A DNA stretch of 64,000 bases from Vibrio gallicus (GTDB lineage Bacteria; Pseudomonadota; Gammaproteobacteria; Enterobacterales; Vibrionaceae): contig NZ_AP024871.1 in the NCBI RefSeq assembly GCF_024346875.1, positions 1,674,001-1,738,000 on the forward strand, read 5' to 3'. How positions within the stretch are numbered: the stretch's first letter is position 1; every line of letters starts with the position of its first letter. A program made the position numbers and the translations under genes. A model generated the notes under the pieces. The model saw only the letters and a program-made list of their open reading frames with translations, was not told the origin of the DNA and made no database searches. Below, piece by piece: positions 26,354-35,686 of this stretch.

Positions 26354-26439
26354 AAACCGGACACCCATCAGTTATCGTTTTCAAACAATACCAACCGTTA
26401 TATGAAATGAGCGCAAGCTACCACATCAAATCGGATAAT
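26343..26439 (+). repeat. Direct repeat copy B (about 97 bp)
   Basis: Second copy of the repeat at 25721-25818. It overlaps the last codons of the VOC gene, whose stop codon (26351-26353) is within the shared sequence. Its internal dyad has one mismatch (AAACAATA instead of AAACGATA), and one base is missing in the spacer. The core is at 26356-26370. Confidence 0.88.
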
Positions 26440-26445
26440 TGTATG

Positions 26446-26742
26446 CTATGCCTGTGCTAATATTTGCTCAATAAAGGCCGACTTTTTTCTGCGGTACTTC
26501 TCTTGAGAATACCCTTTACAGGACATTTTAAGCTCATTGTACTGTCGAACTAGAGAATCGTTCGAGCGTAATTGGTCACGAAATAATATAAAGAACTCAA
26601 ACTCAGAACCGTTAGCTACAACCTGGAAAGCAACATCATCACCGGTGGTGGCTTCCATCATGCATAGCTCTGATGTTCGCAATGTTTCGTTTTTTTCTTG
26701 GAATCCCAATGACGTACAAAGAATAAACCCCAAAAACGACAA
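26446..26742 (-). pseudogene. GrpB-family C-terminal remnant
   Basis: 98-codon reading whose last ~55 residues resemble the C-terminus of GrpB/UPF0157 nucleotidyltransferase-like proteins: ILFRDQLRSN, RQYNELK and a closing KKSAFIEQIL. Full GrpB proteins are about 170-190 residues, and their N-terminal domain is absent: the reading opens within the terminator of the tRNA gene, and its first ~35 residues are unrelated. It is therefore best read as a truncated gene cut at the tRNA side. Confidence in the family is moderate. Confidence 0.55.
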
Positions 26743-26774
26743 AGGCCTGACAACTTAAAAAGTCGTCAGGCCTT
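26729..26774 (-). terminator. tRNA-Arg terminator
   Basis: On the minus strand a 13-bp stem AAGGCCTGACGAC / GTTGTCAGGCCTT (26742-26754 and 26762-26774; one mismatch or wobble) is followed by TGTCGTTTTTG. It starts 8 bp after the mature tRNA 3' end. Confidence 0.85.
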
Positions 26775-26782
26775 ATAGAATA

Positions 26783-26859
26783 TGGCACGCCCTAGAGGAT
26801 TCGAACCTCTGACCACATCCTTAGAAGGGACGTGCTCTATCCAGCTGAGCTAAGGGCGC
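26783..26859 (-). tRNA. tRNA-Arg (anticodon TCT)
   Basis: 77 nt, minus strand, GCGCCCTTAGCTC to GTGCCA with CCA encoded. It folds as a cloverleaf: 7-bp acceptor stem with a terminal G-U, D-arm GCTC/GAGC, anticodon arm CGTCC-CTTCTAA-GGATG with anticodon TCT, and T-arm AGAGG-TTCGAAT-CCTCT. It reads AGA/AGG codons. Position next to folD matches argU of E. coli, a known integration site. Its 3' end faces the accessory patch. Confidence 0.97.
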
Positions 26860-27059
26860 GCTACAAGGAAAGAATTATAGGCTCTGGATTTCATTGGTCA
26901 ACGTGTTTATGCCTCATTCTGTATCAAGTGCTGAAAATTAAATCAGAAACAGCAAAAATCAATAAATTTCACTCTAGGCAAACGATTGCTCTGTAGTAAA
27001 ACTTGTGCATATTTGCGACAATGCAAAAAAATTTTGGACTGTAACACTTACGAGGATGT

Positions 27060-27917
27060 ATGACTGCTCAAAATATTGATGGAAAACTGATTTCTAAAAC
27101 TGTTCGCGCTGAAGTTGCAGCTCGAGTAAAAGCGAGAACTGATGCAGGCTTAAGAGCGCCAGGACTAGCAGTTATATTGGTAGGCGAAGACCCTGCTTCT
27201 GAAGTATACGTGGGTAGTAAGCGCCGCGCATGTGACGAGGTGGGCTTTTTATCTCGTTCTTACGATTTACCTCACTCGGCGACTGAAGAAGAGATTCTTG
27301 CGCTTATTGATGAGCTAAACCAAGATCCAGAAATTGATGGGATTCTAGTTCAGCTGCCGCTTCCTGCCGGTATTGATTCTACTCCTATATTGGAGCGCAT
27401 CCATCCTTCAAAGGATGTTGATGGCTTCCACCCATATAACGTGGGTCGTCTAGTGCAACGTATGCCTAAGCTACGTTCATGCACTCCTAAGGGTATTATT
27501 ACCCTACTTGAACGCTACAACATCCCTACTCACGGTAAGAATGCAACCGTAGTTGGCGCATCAAACATTGTTGGTCGCCCGATGGCACTTGAATTACTGC
27601 TAGTAGGCTGTACTACAACCATCTGTCATAGATTCACCAATGATCTTGAAGATCAGGTTCGTAGAGCCGATGTTGTGGTGGTTGCGGTAGGTAAACCGAA
27701 CTTCATTCCTGGTGAGTGGATCAAGCCTGGCGCAGTGGTTATCGATGTAGGCATCAACCGTCTAGACAACGGTAAGCTGGTTGGTGATGTAGAGTACGAC
27801 GTAGCGAAAGAAAATGCGGCGTTTATTACCCCTGTCCCTGGTGGCGTTGGCCCAATGACAGTAGCCTCACTAATTGAGAATACACTGATTGCTTGCGAGC
27901 AATATAGTAATCAATAA
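27060..27917 (+). CDS. folD: Methylenetetrahydrofolate dehydrogenase/cyclohydrolase FolD
   Basis: Bifunctional enzyme of one-carbon metabolism: NADP-dependent oxidation of 5,10-methylene-THF, then hydrolysis to 10-formyl-THF. 285 residues. Catalytic Tyr-Lys in [11 protein letters not shown] (about 49-59), the GILVQLPLP segment, [11 protein letters not shown] nucleotide site, and the closing [12 protein letters not shown] are all present. A 200-bp gap separates it from the divergent tRNA-Arg gene. It supplies the formyl-THF that PurU (38.5 kb) hydrolyses. Confidence 0.98.
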   Translation: MTAQNIDGKLISKTVRAEVAARVKARTDAGLRAPGLAVILVGEDPASEVYVGSKRRACDEVGFLSRSYDLPHSATEEEILALIDELNQDPEIDGILVQLPLPAGIDSTPILERIHPSKDVDGFHPYNVGRLVQRMPKLRSCTPKGIITLLERYNIPTHGKNATVVGASNIVGRPMALELLLVGCTTTICHRFTNDLEDQVRRADVVVVAVGKPNFIPGEWIKPGAVVIDVGINRLDNGKLVGDVEYDVAKENAAFITPVPGGVGPMTVASLIENTLIACEQYSNQ

Positions 27918-27928
27918 GTCGTGATTCA

Positions 27929-27967
27929 TTCCCTAGTACCAAGGCTTTTGCTCTTTGTACTAGGGAA
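27929..27967. terminator. Probable two-way terminator between folD and the lytic transglycosylase gene
   Basis: An 11-bp perfect inverted repeat TTCCCTAGTAC / GTACTAGGGAA (27929-27939 and 27957-27967) around a 17-nt loop lies between convergent genes. No U-tract follows on either strand, so termination strength is unsure. Confidence 0.5.
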
Positions 27968-27994
27968 ATTCAACGTAATCAACCTACAGCACAC

Positions 27995-28993
27995 CTAGCG
28001 TATCGAGTCCGCCAGCTGACTCACTGCCAGCCCGAAGTAATACGAGCGATTCCACTTCATTAATACCTGATAGTTATTGTATACCAGATAGGTGCGCCCT
28101 GATGGCGAATCAGGTGCAATCAACCAAGCATCGATATCAGACTTAAGCACGGGTAAATCCTGTCCTTGCTGATTTCTAACCCCCAATGCTTGCCACTGAG
28201 TTAAGGTTTTCGCCTGTCCCTTTTGTCGCCCATATAACTCAGTTGCTAACGGTTTACTAACTTTAACCTCACGACCCCAAGTGTAGGTGTGATCCCAGCC
28301 TGATTGTTTTAGATAATTAGCCGCTGAAGCAAATACATCACTCTCATTGCCCCAGATATTTTTAGTGCCATCTCCGTTACCATCGGCGGCGTACTTCAAA
28401 AACGAACTAGGCATAAATTGAGGCTGCCCCATAGCACCGGCCCATGAGCCTTTCATATCATCAGCGGTGATGTGCCCTTCATCTAAGATGGTCAACGCAT
28501 GCATTAGCTCATTGCGAAAGAACGTCTCTCTGCGCCCTTCAAATGCCATAGTAGTGAGTGCATCAATAACCCCAAAGCCCCCCGTCAAAGAACCAAAGTT
28601 ACTTTCAACGCCCCACAGTGCCACGATAAAGCGAGGCTGAACGCTGTATTTCGCACCGATTCGGTCTAGCTCTTGTCGATGCTGGGCGTATTTCTTGTTC
28701 GCTTGCTTAATCTTCCAACCTGGTACTGCTCTAGGCAGGTATTGTTCGAGGGTTATTTTGTGCTCAGGCTGAGAGCGGTCAGCTTTTACAGCATGATGTT
28801 TAAATTCGATGCTATCGAAGGCTTGGTTTACGGTATTGGGACGTATCCCCTGCTCAATAGCTTGCGTTTTTAGCGTCTCAACATACGCCTCAAAACTAAT
28901 GTCTCTATCGACCAAACTATCCTGTGCAAACACAGGGATTGAAAATAGGCCCAGTAGGCATGCGAACGTCCTTGTTCTCATTGCAAAGTCCAT
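27995..28993 (-). CDS. Lytic murein transglycosylase, MltB-like
   Basis: 332 residues. A signal sequence is seen (MRTRTFACLLGLFSIPVFAQ, starting at residue 5); the start MDF at 28993 was chosen as it has a GGAG ribosome site. The catalytic Glu130 is in WGVESNFGS, and QFMPSSFLKYAADGNGD and ANYLKQSGW are SLT-family 103 features. No lipobox is apparent in the signal region, so it is a soluble MltB-like form rather than a lipoprotein. It cuts peptidoglycan in the periplasm. The start codon is 3 bp after the ycgL stop, so they are one operon. Confidence 0.9.
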   Translation of the reverse strand: MDFAMRTRTFACLLGLFSIPVFAQDSLVDRDISFEAYVETLKTQAIEQGIRPNTVNQAFDSIEFKHHAVKADRSQPEHKITLEQYLPRAVPGWKIKQANKKYAQHRQELDRIGAKYSVQPRFIVALWGVESNFGSLTGGFGVIDALTTMAFEGRRETFFRNELMHALTILDEGHITADDMKGSWAGAMGQPQFMPSSFLKYAADGNGDGTKNIWGNESDVFASAANYLKQSGWDHTYTWGREVKVSKPLATELYGRQKGQAKTLTQWQALGVRNQQGQDLPVLKSDIDAWLIAPDSPSGRTYLVYNNYQVLMKWNRSYYFGLAVSQLADSIR

Positions 28994-28996
28994 TTA

Positions 28997-29284
28997 TTAC
29001 TCCGTCGGCGTTCCGCCTTGTTTATTTCTTTTCTTGTGTTTTTCCAGTTCATTTTCCACCGGTGGTGGCAACTGTAAGAAATAACCATCATCAACCAATG
29101 ATTGTTTGACCTTGTCTGTGTCAACAAGTGCCAAAGAACGTGTCGCTAAATTGATCATCATCACAACAACTGGCTTGCCAAACATCTGCATAAGCTGATC
29201 AGGCACTTGGCTAAAATCGTCCTTCTTAGGGACATAGAGGTACATACCTGCTTTTTTACTACTTCTATAAATTGCGCAAATCAT
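28997..29284 (-). CDS. ycgL: YcgL domain-containing protein
   Basis: 95 residues matching the YcgL family ([18 protein letters not shown], then [10 protein letters not shown] and GYFLQLPPP). Small cytoplasmic protein of unknown function, whose gene usually lies beside the min operon. It is divergent from minC (180 bp) and is followed 3 bp later by a lytic transglycosylase gene. A link with division or wall work is suggested only by gene order. Confidence 0.93.
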   Translation of the reverse strand: MICAIYRSSKKAGMYLYVPKKDDFSQVPDQLMQMFGKPVVVMMINLATRSLALVDTDKVKQSLVDDGYFLQLPPPVENELEKHKKRNKQGGTPTE

Positions 29285-29464
29285 AAGATCCCTTGATCTA
29301 TCGAGTGATTGTCTAAAATAAACAATACAAAAGTGTTAAAAACACCGCTTATTGGGGATTTTGAAGCCAAAAGCATATTTTGACAATAAGATTACTTGTC
29401 GCCCCTCGTAATGAAATATAACATGAGGAGAATTAAATCAGATTATATGCCAAGGCTAGGTTCG

Positions 29465-30124
29465 ATGTCTCAATCTCCAGACTTGAAAGGCAGTAGCTTT
29501 CCACTCACAGTACTTCATATGCACCAGCATGACTCTCAGTCTGCTATCCGTTATCTTGATGAAAAAGTATCGAAAGCGCCTGCATTTTTTAAATCCGCTC
29601 CCTTAGTGATTAATCTATCCGATGCGTCGCCAGATTTAAACCTATCAACCCTCAAACAGGGCATAGAAAATGTAGGAATGATACCTGTTGGGGTTACTGA
29701 GTGTAACGATAAACAACTCGAAAAGGCAGCCCGAGAAGCCGGGTTGGCCGTTATGACGGGAACCAATCGTCCAGACAAAGCGCCAGAGCCTATTGTACCG
29801 AGTCGAATCATTCGTACTCCGGTGCGTTCCGGACAACAAGTCTATGCTAAGGATTGCGACTTAATAATTCTAAATAGTGTCAGCGCAGGCGCTGAGGTTA
29901 TTGCGGATGGAAGCATACATATTTATGGCACTTTACGTGGTCGCGCCCTTGCTGGTGCCAGCGGTCAAAATGCCACTATCATCTGCCATAATATGCAAGC
30001 AGAATTAGTTTCTATTGCTGGGAACTATTGGCTTAGCGAGCAAATCGACTCCGATCATTGGGGAGAGCGAGTGATATTGAGTTTGAAGGATGAAACTCTA
30101 AATAGCGAACTACTTAAAATTTAA
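29465..30124 (+). CDS. minC: Septum site-determining protein MinC
   Basis: 219 residues from [12 protein letters not shown] (29465); longer in-frame starts at 29396-29447 exist, but this one fits the family length. The N-terminal domain (about 1-105) blocks FtsZ; the C-terminal beta-helix domain ([24 protein letters not shown] and [10 protein letters not shown]) binds MinD. Linker at about 106-120 contains the ordinary [13 protein letters not shown]. It heads the minCDE operon, 14 bp before minD. Confidence 0.95.
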   Translation: MSQSPDLKGSSFPLTVLHMHQHDSQSAIRYLDEKVSKAPAFFKSAPLVINLSDASPDLNLSTLKQGIENVGMIPVGVTECNDKQLEKAAREAGLAVMTGTNRPDKAPEPIVPSRIIRTPVRSGQQVYAKDCDLIILNSVSAGAEVIADGSIHIYGTLRGRALAGASGQNATIICHNMQAELVSIAGNYWLSEQIDSDHWGERVILSLKDETLNSELLKI

Positions 30125-30138
30125 TAAAGGAAAAAATG

Positions 30139-30951
30139 ATGGCACGTATCATTGTTGTTACTTCAGGTAAAGGCGGCGTAGGGAAAACCACCTCTAGTGC
30201 CGCTATTGCTTCGGGACTTGCCCTAAAAGGCAAAAAAACCGCAGTTATCGATTTCGATATTGGTCTACGAAACCTAGACCTTATTATGGGCTGTGAACGC
30301 CGCGTAGTGTACGATTTTGTCAATGTTATTAATGGCGAAGCGACACTAAACCAAGCACTGATAAAAGACAAACGCACTGAAAACCTTTTCATCCTGCCTG
30401 CTTCTCAAACTCGTGATAAAGATGCTCTATCTCGCGAAGGGGTACAAGCAGTACTAGATGAATTAGATGAAATGGGATTTGACTTTGTTATCTGTGACTC
30501 CCCTGCTGGCATCGAGCAAGGCGCGTTGATGGCGCTATACTTTGCTGACGAAGCCGTGGTTACAACTAACCCTGAAGTCTCGTCTGTGCGTGATTCAGAC
30601 CGCATTTTAGGCATTCTTGATTCTAAATCTCGCCGTGCTGAACTTGGCCTTGAGCCTGTTAAGCAACACCTGCTGTTAACTCGCTACAATCCAGCTCGAG
30701 TAACGCAAGGTGAAATGCTTAGCGTTGAGGATGTTGAAGAGATCCTACACATTAACTTGTTGGGTGTTATCCCTGAAAGCCAAGCAGTACTCAATGCATC
30801 GAACAAAGGGGTCCCTGTTATATTTGATGACCAATCAGATGCAGGTATGGCATACGATGACACTGTGCAACGCTTACTGGGTGAAACCATTGAGTTTCGT
30901 TTTCTTACCGAGCCGAAAAAAGGCATCTTCAAGCGTCTATTTGGAGGTTAA
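30139..30951 (+). CDS. minD: Septum site-determining ATPase MinD
   Basis: 270 residues (MARIIVVTSGKGGVGKTT). Two ATG codons stand in tandem; the second (30139) has the better spacing from the AAGGA site. Deviant Walker A at residues 10-18, the IDFDIGLRNLDL switch region, DSPAGIEQGAL and the C-terminal amphipathic helix GIFKRLFGG that anchors it to the membrane. ATP-bound MinD recruits MinC and is displaced by MinE to give pole-to-pole oscillation. Confidence 0.98.
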   Translation: MARIIVVTSGKGGVGKTTSSAAIASGLALKGKKTAVIDFDIGLRNLDLIMGCERRVVYDFVNVINGEATLNQALIKDKRTENLFILPASQTRDKDALSREGVQAVLDELDEMGFDFVICDSPAGIEQGALMALYFADEAVVTTNPEVSSVRDSDRILGILDSKSRRAELGLEPVKQHLLLTRYNPARVTQGEMLSVEDVEEILHINLLGVIPESQAVLNASNKGVPVIFDDQSDAGMAYDDTVQRLLGETIEFRFLTEPKKGIFKRLFGG

Positions 30952-30954
30952 GTT

Positions 30955-31218
30955 ATGTCACTACTAGAATTTTTCCGTCCTAAAAAGAAATCAACGGCTA
31001 ACCTTGCCAAAGAGCGCTTACAGATAATCGTTGCTGAGCGTCGTAGCCAAGATGACCCAGCACCGGCATATTTGCCTGAGCTAAAAGCCGATATTCTACG
31101 CGTGATAAGTAAGTATGTAGATGTTGATCCGAACATGGTTGATGTTAGCTTTGAGCAAAAGCATGATGATATTGCCGTGCTTGAGCTCAATGTAAAACTG
31201 CCAGATGACGATAATTAA
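30955..31218 (+). CDS. minE: Cell division topological specificity factor MinE
   Basis: 87 residues, 3 bp after minD. Anti-MinCD region [23 protein letters not shown] at residues 1-30 and topological domain [19 protein letters not shown] later. It ends the min operon; a strong hairpin follows. Confidence 0.97.
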   Translation: MSLLEFFRPKKKSTANLAKERLQIIVAERRSQDDPAPAYLPELKADILRVISKYVDVDPNMVDVSFEQKHDDIAVLELNVKLPDDDN

Positions 31219-31250
31219 TTACCGATTTGCACAGTGAAAATTGAGCCACA

Positions 31251-31279
31251 AAAAAGCGACTTTTGAAGTCGCTTTTTTT
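31251..31279. terminator. Two-way terminator between minE and rnd
   Basis: Stem AAAAAGCGACTT / AAGTCGCTTTTT with a TTG loop, T-run on the plus strand and A-run on the other side, so it terminates both convergent genes (minCDE and rnd). Confidence 0.92.
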
Positions 31280-31296
31280 ATGCTTTGTTTCTACGC

Positions 31297-32418
31297 TTAG
31301 CTCTCTAAACGAGCTAACAGTTTTTTACCCACTAAAGGCTCTCGCCAGCCCTGCATTAAATCAGGAATAGATTGTGGATCTTTATTCTTACGCCACACCC
31401 AAGAGATAAGCTGATTAATTTGCTTCTTAGAGGCTAAGAACTCACTGGCAAGCTCCGTAGTTTGCGCCACCAGCTTTAATTCATCTTTTAAAACTTTAAA
31501 GATCTGTTTGTAGCCCGTTGCGTCAGCCAAACGCTCTATCTTGTCTGGCCATTCAGATTCTGGCGTCTGCTGAGCACTTTCTACCATGTGAGAAATCACA
31601 CGACCATAACGTTTTACCGAGCGAACATCACAGTCACGGCGCTCCATCTCACGCCATGAAGTGACTTCAAATCGAGCAATGGTAAGCAAATCGGCTTCCT
31701 TAAATACAAAGTTTAAGGCTAGGTCTTTTTTCACTGCTTGCTCATATCGCCACGCTGCCAAAGGCTTAAGGATACTCAGTTGCTTAGGCGTTAACTGCCA
31801 TGCACCTTTAATATCTTTATACGCCATTTGCGGGTCAGTATTGCGCACTCGCTTAGCCAGTTGCAAAGCGGTTTCTTGCAATGCTTGTTGCCAATACCCT
31901 AGCTCTTCAATCTTGTTTTGTAGCTTTTCAAACATAGGGAGCAGATAGAATACATCCGCCGCCGCATAGTCGAGCTGTTTTTGGGTTAGCGGTCTTGCCA
32001 GCCAATCGGTACGCGACTCACTCTTATCGAGTTCAACCCCAAGGTACTCATTTACTAACGCTGCAAAGCCCGTTGATAAACCGTGCCCTAAGAATGCCGC
32101 CATAACCTGCGTATCAACCATAGGCTGTGGCAGAGCCTGAAAATGATGCTGGAAAACCTCGATATCTTCACCACAGGCATGCAATACCTTCATCACGCTC
32201 TGATCTTGTAACAGGTCAACAAATGGGGTGACATCGGTAATCACATTGGTATCAATCAGCGACAAAACCTCACCGTCGAACATCTGCACTAATCCCAGTT
32301 GTGGGTAGAATGTGCGGGTTCTAACGAATTCTGTATCTAACATTACCGTTGCTTTACTACGGGTAGCGTCACACACTGTTTGCAACACATCGTTGCTAGT
32401 CACTATTTGATAATTCAA
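31297..32418 (-). CDS. rnd: Ribonuclease D (TTG start)
   Basis: 3'-5' exoribonuclease of tRNA maturation. 373 residues when started at the TTG at 32418 (LNYQIVTSND...); E. coli rnd, 375 residues, also begins with UUG at the same place. The DEDD exonuclease motifs are VMLDTEFVRTR (about 25-35), HACGEDIEVF and DYAAADVFYLLPM. Two HRDC-like domains occupy the C-terminal half. The long in-frame reading upstream starts in the fadD terminator and is unlikely. fadD ends 46 bp upstream; a hairpin between them lowers read-through. Confidence 0.92.
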   Translation of the reverse strand: MNYQIVTSNDVLQTVCDATRSKATVMLDTEFVRTRTFYPQLGLVQMFDGEVLSLIDTNVITDVTPFVDLLQDQSVMKVLHACGEDIEVFQHHFQALPQPMVDTQVMAAFLGHGLSTGFAALVNEYLGVELDKSESRTDWLARPLTQKQLDYAAADVFYLLPMFEKLQNKIEELGYWQQALQETALQLAKRVRNTDPQMAYKDIKGAWQLTPKQLSILKPLAAWRYEQAVKKDLALNFVFKEADLLTIARFEVTSWREMERRDCDVRSVKRYGRVISHMVESAQQTPESEWPDKIERLADATGYKQIFKVLKDELKLVAQTTELASEFLASKKQINQLISWVWRKNKDPQSIPDLMQGWREPLVGKKLLARLES

Positions 32419-32431
32419 AATATTCTCACAA

Positions 32432-32461
32432 AAATTAAAATCGCCCTTTAAGGGCGATTTA
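32432..32461 (-). terminator. fadD-rnd terminator/attenuator
   Basis: Minus strand: AAATCGCCC-TTAA-AGGGCGATTT, followed by TAATTTTTG. It lies between the fadD stop and the rnd TTG, so rnd is expected to be made from read-through or from its own promoter. Confidence 0.85.
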
Positions 32462-32464
32462 GGA

Positions 32465-34141
32465 TTATGCTTTTTGATCTTGTTCAGTTCGCAACTCTCG
32501 TCGCAGGATCTTACCGACATTCGTCTTAGGTAAGTCTTCCATAAACTGCACTATCTTAGGCACTTTATATCCAGTTAAGTGTTGACGGCAATGCGTAATC
32601 AACTCTTCTTTGGTTAAAGAAGGATCACGCTTCACAACACATATCTTAACAATCTCGCCGGAAACCTCGTGCGGTTCCCCTATTGCAGCAACCTCAAGTA
32701 CCTTACCATGCAGTGCTACAACATCTTCTATCTCATTAGGATACACGTTAAAGCCCGACACCAAAATCATATCTTTCTTGCGATCGACAATGTGTAGGAA
32801 GCCTTCATCATCAAAACGAACTACATCACCCGTTGATAACCAGCCCTCTTGGGAGATAACATCTCGAGTCGCTTCAGCACGCTTCCAATAGCCTTGCATA
32901 ACCTGTGGCCCACGAACTTGCAGTTCTCCGACCTGATCCATAGCTAGAGGATTGCCTTCATCATCGACGATGCGCACTTCAGTTGAAGGTACCGGAACAC
33001 CAATCGACCCATTGTAATCGGTCATATCGTGTGGACAACCTGATACCAAAGGCGAACACTCAGTCAGACCATAGCCCTCAAGCAAGAATACACCGGTTGT
33101 CTTTTTCCATTTTTCGGCCACGGCTTTTTGTACTGCCATGCCCCCACCAACTGCCAGTTGCAAACGGCTAAAATCTAATTCTTGGAAATCTTCGTTATTT
33201 ACCAAGGCATTAAATAGGGTGTTTACACCTGTTATGGCAGTAAATGGCACCTTCTTCAGCTCTTTAATAAAGGTTGGGATATCCCTAGGGTTGGTAATAA
33301 GAAGGTTGTGGGCACCCAGCTCCAAAAACAGTAAGCAGTTTACGGTTAAAGCGAATATATGGTACAGAGGTAGCGCAGTAACCACTAGCTCTCGCCCTTC
33401 TTCGAGCTTGGCACCATATGCCGCCTTAGCTTGCATGACATTAGCAACCATATTGGTATGGGTTAAGATAGCGCCCTTAGCAACACCGGTTGTACCGCCG
33501 GTATACTGAAGGAATGCGATATCCTCGCCACTCATAAATGGCTTAACGTATTGCAGGCGACGCCCTTTATGTAAGGCTTTCTTGAACGAAATCGCTCCCG
33601 GCAAGTCATATTTAGGCACCATACCTTTGACATACTTCACCACAAAGTCAACTAAGGTACCCTTAGCGGTTGGAAGCATTTGTCCTAGGCTAGTCAATAT
33701 CACGTTTTTGACTCTGGTATTATCTACAATCTGCTCTAAGGTATTAGCGAAGTTGGACACAATAACTATGGTCTCTACTTCTGCATCATTAAGCTGATGC
33801 TCTAGCTCACGAGGGGTATAAAGCGGATTGACATTCACCGCAATACAGCCTGCTCGCAACACACCAAATAGTGCGATTGGGTATTGCAACAGGTTTGGCA
33901 TCATCAAGGCGACGCGGTCACCTTTTTTTAGCTTTAGTTCATTCTGAAGATAGGCTGCGAATGCTCGGCTACGCTCTTCCAGCTTCCGGTAAGTCATCAC
34001 CGAACCCATATTTAGGAAAGCGGGTTGATCGGGAAAACGTCGAACACTGTTTTCAAACATCTCTACTAACGAGGGATAAATATCTGGGTCGATAGTTTCT
34101 GGCACGTCAGCAGGATAACGGGAGAGCCAAGGTTTATTCAC
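32465..34141 (-). CDS. fadD: Long-chain fatty acyl-CoA ligase FadD
   Basis: ATP-dependent acyl-CoA synthetase at the inner membrane, first step of fatty-acid breakdown. 558 residues from a GTG at 34141 ([17 protein letters not shown]), which has a CAGGAG ribosome site 7 nt upstream; E. coli FadD (561) matches end to end. AMP-binding signature [12 protein letters not shown], the [14 protein letters not shown] motif, [15 protein letters not shown] and [10 protein letters not shown] are present. A recognisable FadR site was not seen in the 144-bp upstream gap. The hydrolase, slp and tsaB genes lie upstream on the same strand. Confidence 0.97.
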   Translation of the reverse strand: MNKPWLSRYPADVPETIDPDIYPSLVEMFENSVRRFPDQPAFLNMGSVMTYRKLEERSRAFAAYLQNELKLKKGDRVALMMPNLLQYPIALFGVLRAGCIAVNVNPLYTPRELEHQLNDAEVETIVIVSNFANTLEQIVDNTRVKNVILTSLGQMLPTAKGTLVDFVVKYVKGMVPKYDLPGAISFKKALHKGRRLQYVKPFMSGEDIAFLQYTGGTTGVAKGAILTHTNMVANVMQAKAAYGAKLEEGRELVVTALPLYHIFALTVNCLLFLELGAHNLLITNPRDIPTFIKELKKVPFTAITGVNTLFNALVNNEDFQELDFSRLQLAVGGGMAVQKAVAEKWKKTTGVFLLEGYGLTECSPLVSGCPHDMTDYNGSIGVPVPSTEVRIVDDEGNPLAMDQVGELQVRGPQVMQGYWKRAEATRDVISQEGWLSTGDVVRFDDEGFLHIVDRKKDMILVSGFNVYPNEIEDVVALHGKVLEVAAIGEPHEVSGEIVKICVVKRDPSLTKEELITHCRQHLTGYKVPKIVQFMEDLPKTNVGKILRRELRTEQDQKA

Positions 34142-34285
34142 TACATTACTCCTGAAAAAATAGGGGCGCATTATATACCCCAATTGGGGCTTCGTCAGCG
34201 TCTAATAGCACTGATTTCGTATTAATATAAGTAGGTTAGCCGAAAATTAGCCCTGAGTTCATTTTACGTTCACAAAAGTAAAAAT

Positions 34286-35119
34286 TTACTGGGCTAATAG
34301 CTCGAAAAATGCGCGAGCAAGTGGCTCTGGAGATGTCATATGACAGTGGTGCCCCCCTTCAAGCTCAATTAACTGGGTGTTGGGGTTGGGATTATCTACA
34401 AAGCGATGGGGTAATTCCGCAAAGCCTTGTTTGCCTAATACCAGCAGGTTTTTAGTCGGTAAGTGGGCGATCACTTGCTTGGCGTGTTGTGGTGGCATTC
34501 GATACAGTGAATCCGCTTTTAGTTTTTTATCGTGGCGCCATTGCCAGCCATATTTGGCCTCGACAGCATCCCGATAGACAATCGGAGCAACCAACTCTTT
34601 AGCAAGGCCTGTGGTGGTAGCCCTAAGTGTTATCATCTGCGAAATATCTGCAAAATAACGCGCAGGTTTATCAACAATGCGCTGCCGACTCTGTATGCCC
34701 TTTTTAAGGCGAGAGATTGCGTGATACTCCTCCTCAAACATTGGCCCATACCCCTCTATCTGAGTAAGGCTAGCAACATGTTCAGGAAATGTCGCACTAT
34801 AACAACTGGCAATCAATGCCCCAAGGGAGTGTCCAACTAAGTGAACTGGACGAGAAAGCTTGCCTATTACTTGATGCAATACATCTAGATAATCATGAAA
34901 GGGATAAAAGCCAGATTGGGAGTGTGAACTCAGTCCATGCCCAGGCAAATCAAGAGCAATGTACTCAAATTGAGGCTGAATGCGTTGCATACTCTCAATT
35001 AAGGGCTCAAATGACGCGGCGTTGTCCAACCAACCGTGTAGCAATAATACCGTCGCTGTTGGTGCGTCAGGTGCAAAGCGTAGCGCCTTTAACTTATGTT
35101 CAGCTAAAACAATATCCAT
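34286..35119 (-). CDS. Alpha/beta hydrolase
   Basis: 277 residues of the alpha/beta-hydrolase fold: LLHGWLDNA oxyanion loop near residue 30, the nucleophile elbow GHSLGALIAS, and a final GGHHCHM containing the catalytic His. Cytoplasmic, no signal. An ester or lactone is a reasonable substrate guess, but unknown. It starts 1 bp after the slp stop codon, so the slp-hydrolase pair is an operon; in Vibrio this gene sits between slp and fadD. Confidence 0.82.
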   Translation of the reverse strand: MDIVLAEHKLKALRFAPDAPTATVLLLHGWLDNAASFEPLIESMQRIQPQFEYIALDLPGHGLSSHSQSGFYPFHDYLDVLHQVIGKLSRPVHLVGHSLGALIASCYSATFPEHVASLTQIEGYGPMFEEEYHAISRLKKGIQSRQRIVDKPARYFADISQMITLRATTTGLAKELVAPIVYRDAVEAKYGWQWRHDKKLKADSLYRMPPQHAKQVIAHLPTKNLLVLGKQGFAELPHRFVDNPNPNTQLIELEGGHHCHMTSPEPLARAFFELLAQ

Positions 35120-35120
35120 C

Positions 35121-35663
35121 TTACTCCACCTGTTGAATAACTTGTCCAGTGGATGGGCCGATCCTTACTTCTCGACAATACAATGAGCGACAAGGAAACA
35201 TACTTGATGGGCTATCATCGATGATAACCGTCTCTTTTATCTTCCATAGATGGTAACCCGATACTTTTAGGACGGGGAATCGATACTCAAACTTACCCAC
35301 CATACCTTGCTCATAACCGGAGGCTTCTCCTAATACAGTCACCAAGCGCCCCTTGGCATAGGTCACTGGGTCCACAAAGCCATCGATATAGGCGACAAAG
35401 CGCCCTTCTGGCTCAATATTGAGGTTCGGTTTGCCATTATTTGATATTGGTAGATTGACGATTTCCAAGCGAGTACGATTAGCCTCGTTACTTACCTTAG
35501 CTATCACACCCCCTAAACGCACACTCGTTACCTCTTGTGGCGCTGTGTTTATCCATCCTTGATAATCGGTGGTGATATTTATGTCTTGGCTATCGATAGG
35601 TTCAGGCAAAGAAGCACAACCTGCTACAAACAATGAAATGAATAACACTAGCGCCTTTGCCAT
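35121..35663 (-). CDS. slp: Slp family outer-membrane lipoprotein
   Basis: 180 residues. Lipoprotein signal with lipobox VAGC (residues ~13-16); the Ser after the Cys favours outer-membrane sorting. Slp-family segments: RLGGVIAKVSN, GRFVAYIDGFVDP and YEQGMVGKFEYRFP, then YHLWK. Slp relatives in E. coli are starvation or acid-associated; the role here is not known. Between tsaB (23 bp upstream) and the hydrolase (1 bp downstream). Confidence 0.85.
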   Translation of the reverse strand: MAKALVLFISLFVAGCASLPEPIDSQDINITTDYQGWINTAPQEVTSVRLGGVIAKVSNEANRTRLEIVNLPISNNGKPNLNIEPEGRFVAYIDGFVDPVTYAKGRLVTVLGEASGYEQGMVGKFEYRFPVLKVSGYHLWKIKETVIIDDSPSSMFPCRSLYCREVRIGPSTGQVIQQVE

Positions 35664-35686
35664 TGGAACCTCTTGCGGTTAAGTCG

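Noticed and set aside
25721..26439. Integron attC site (superintegron cassette)
   Set aside because: Cassette-like gene content, but the repeats lack recognisable R'/R'' ends (GTTRRRY and RYYYAAC) in the right layout.
26783..26798. att-site duplication of the tRNA-Arg 3' end
   Set aside because: The tRNA 3' end is not repeated elsewhere in the window, so no island boundary can be shown.
34142..34285. FadR operator upstream of fadD
   Set aside because: No clear AACTGGTCNGACCAGTT-type site was seen in the gap, so none is claimed.
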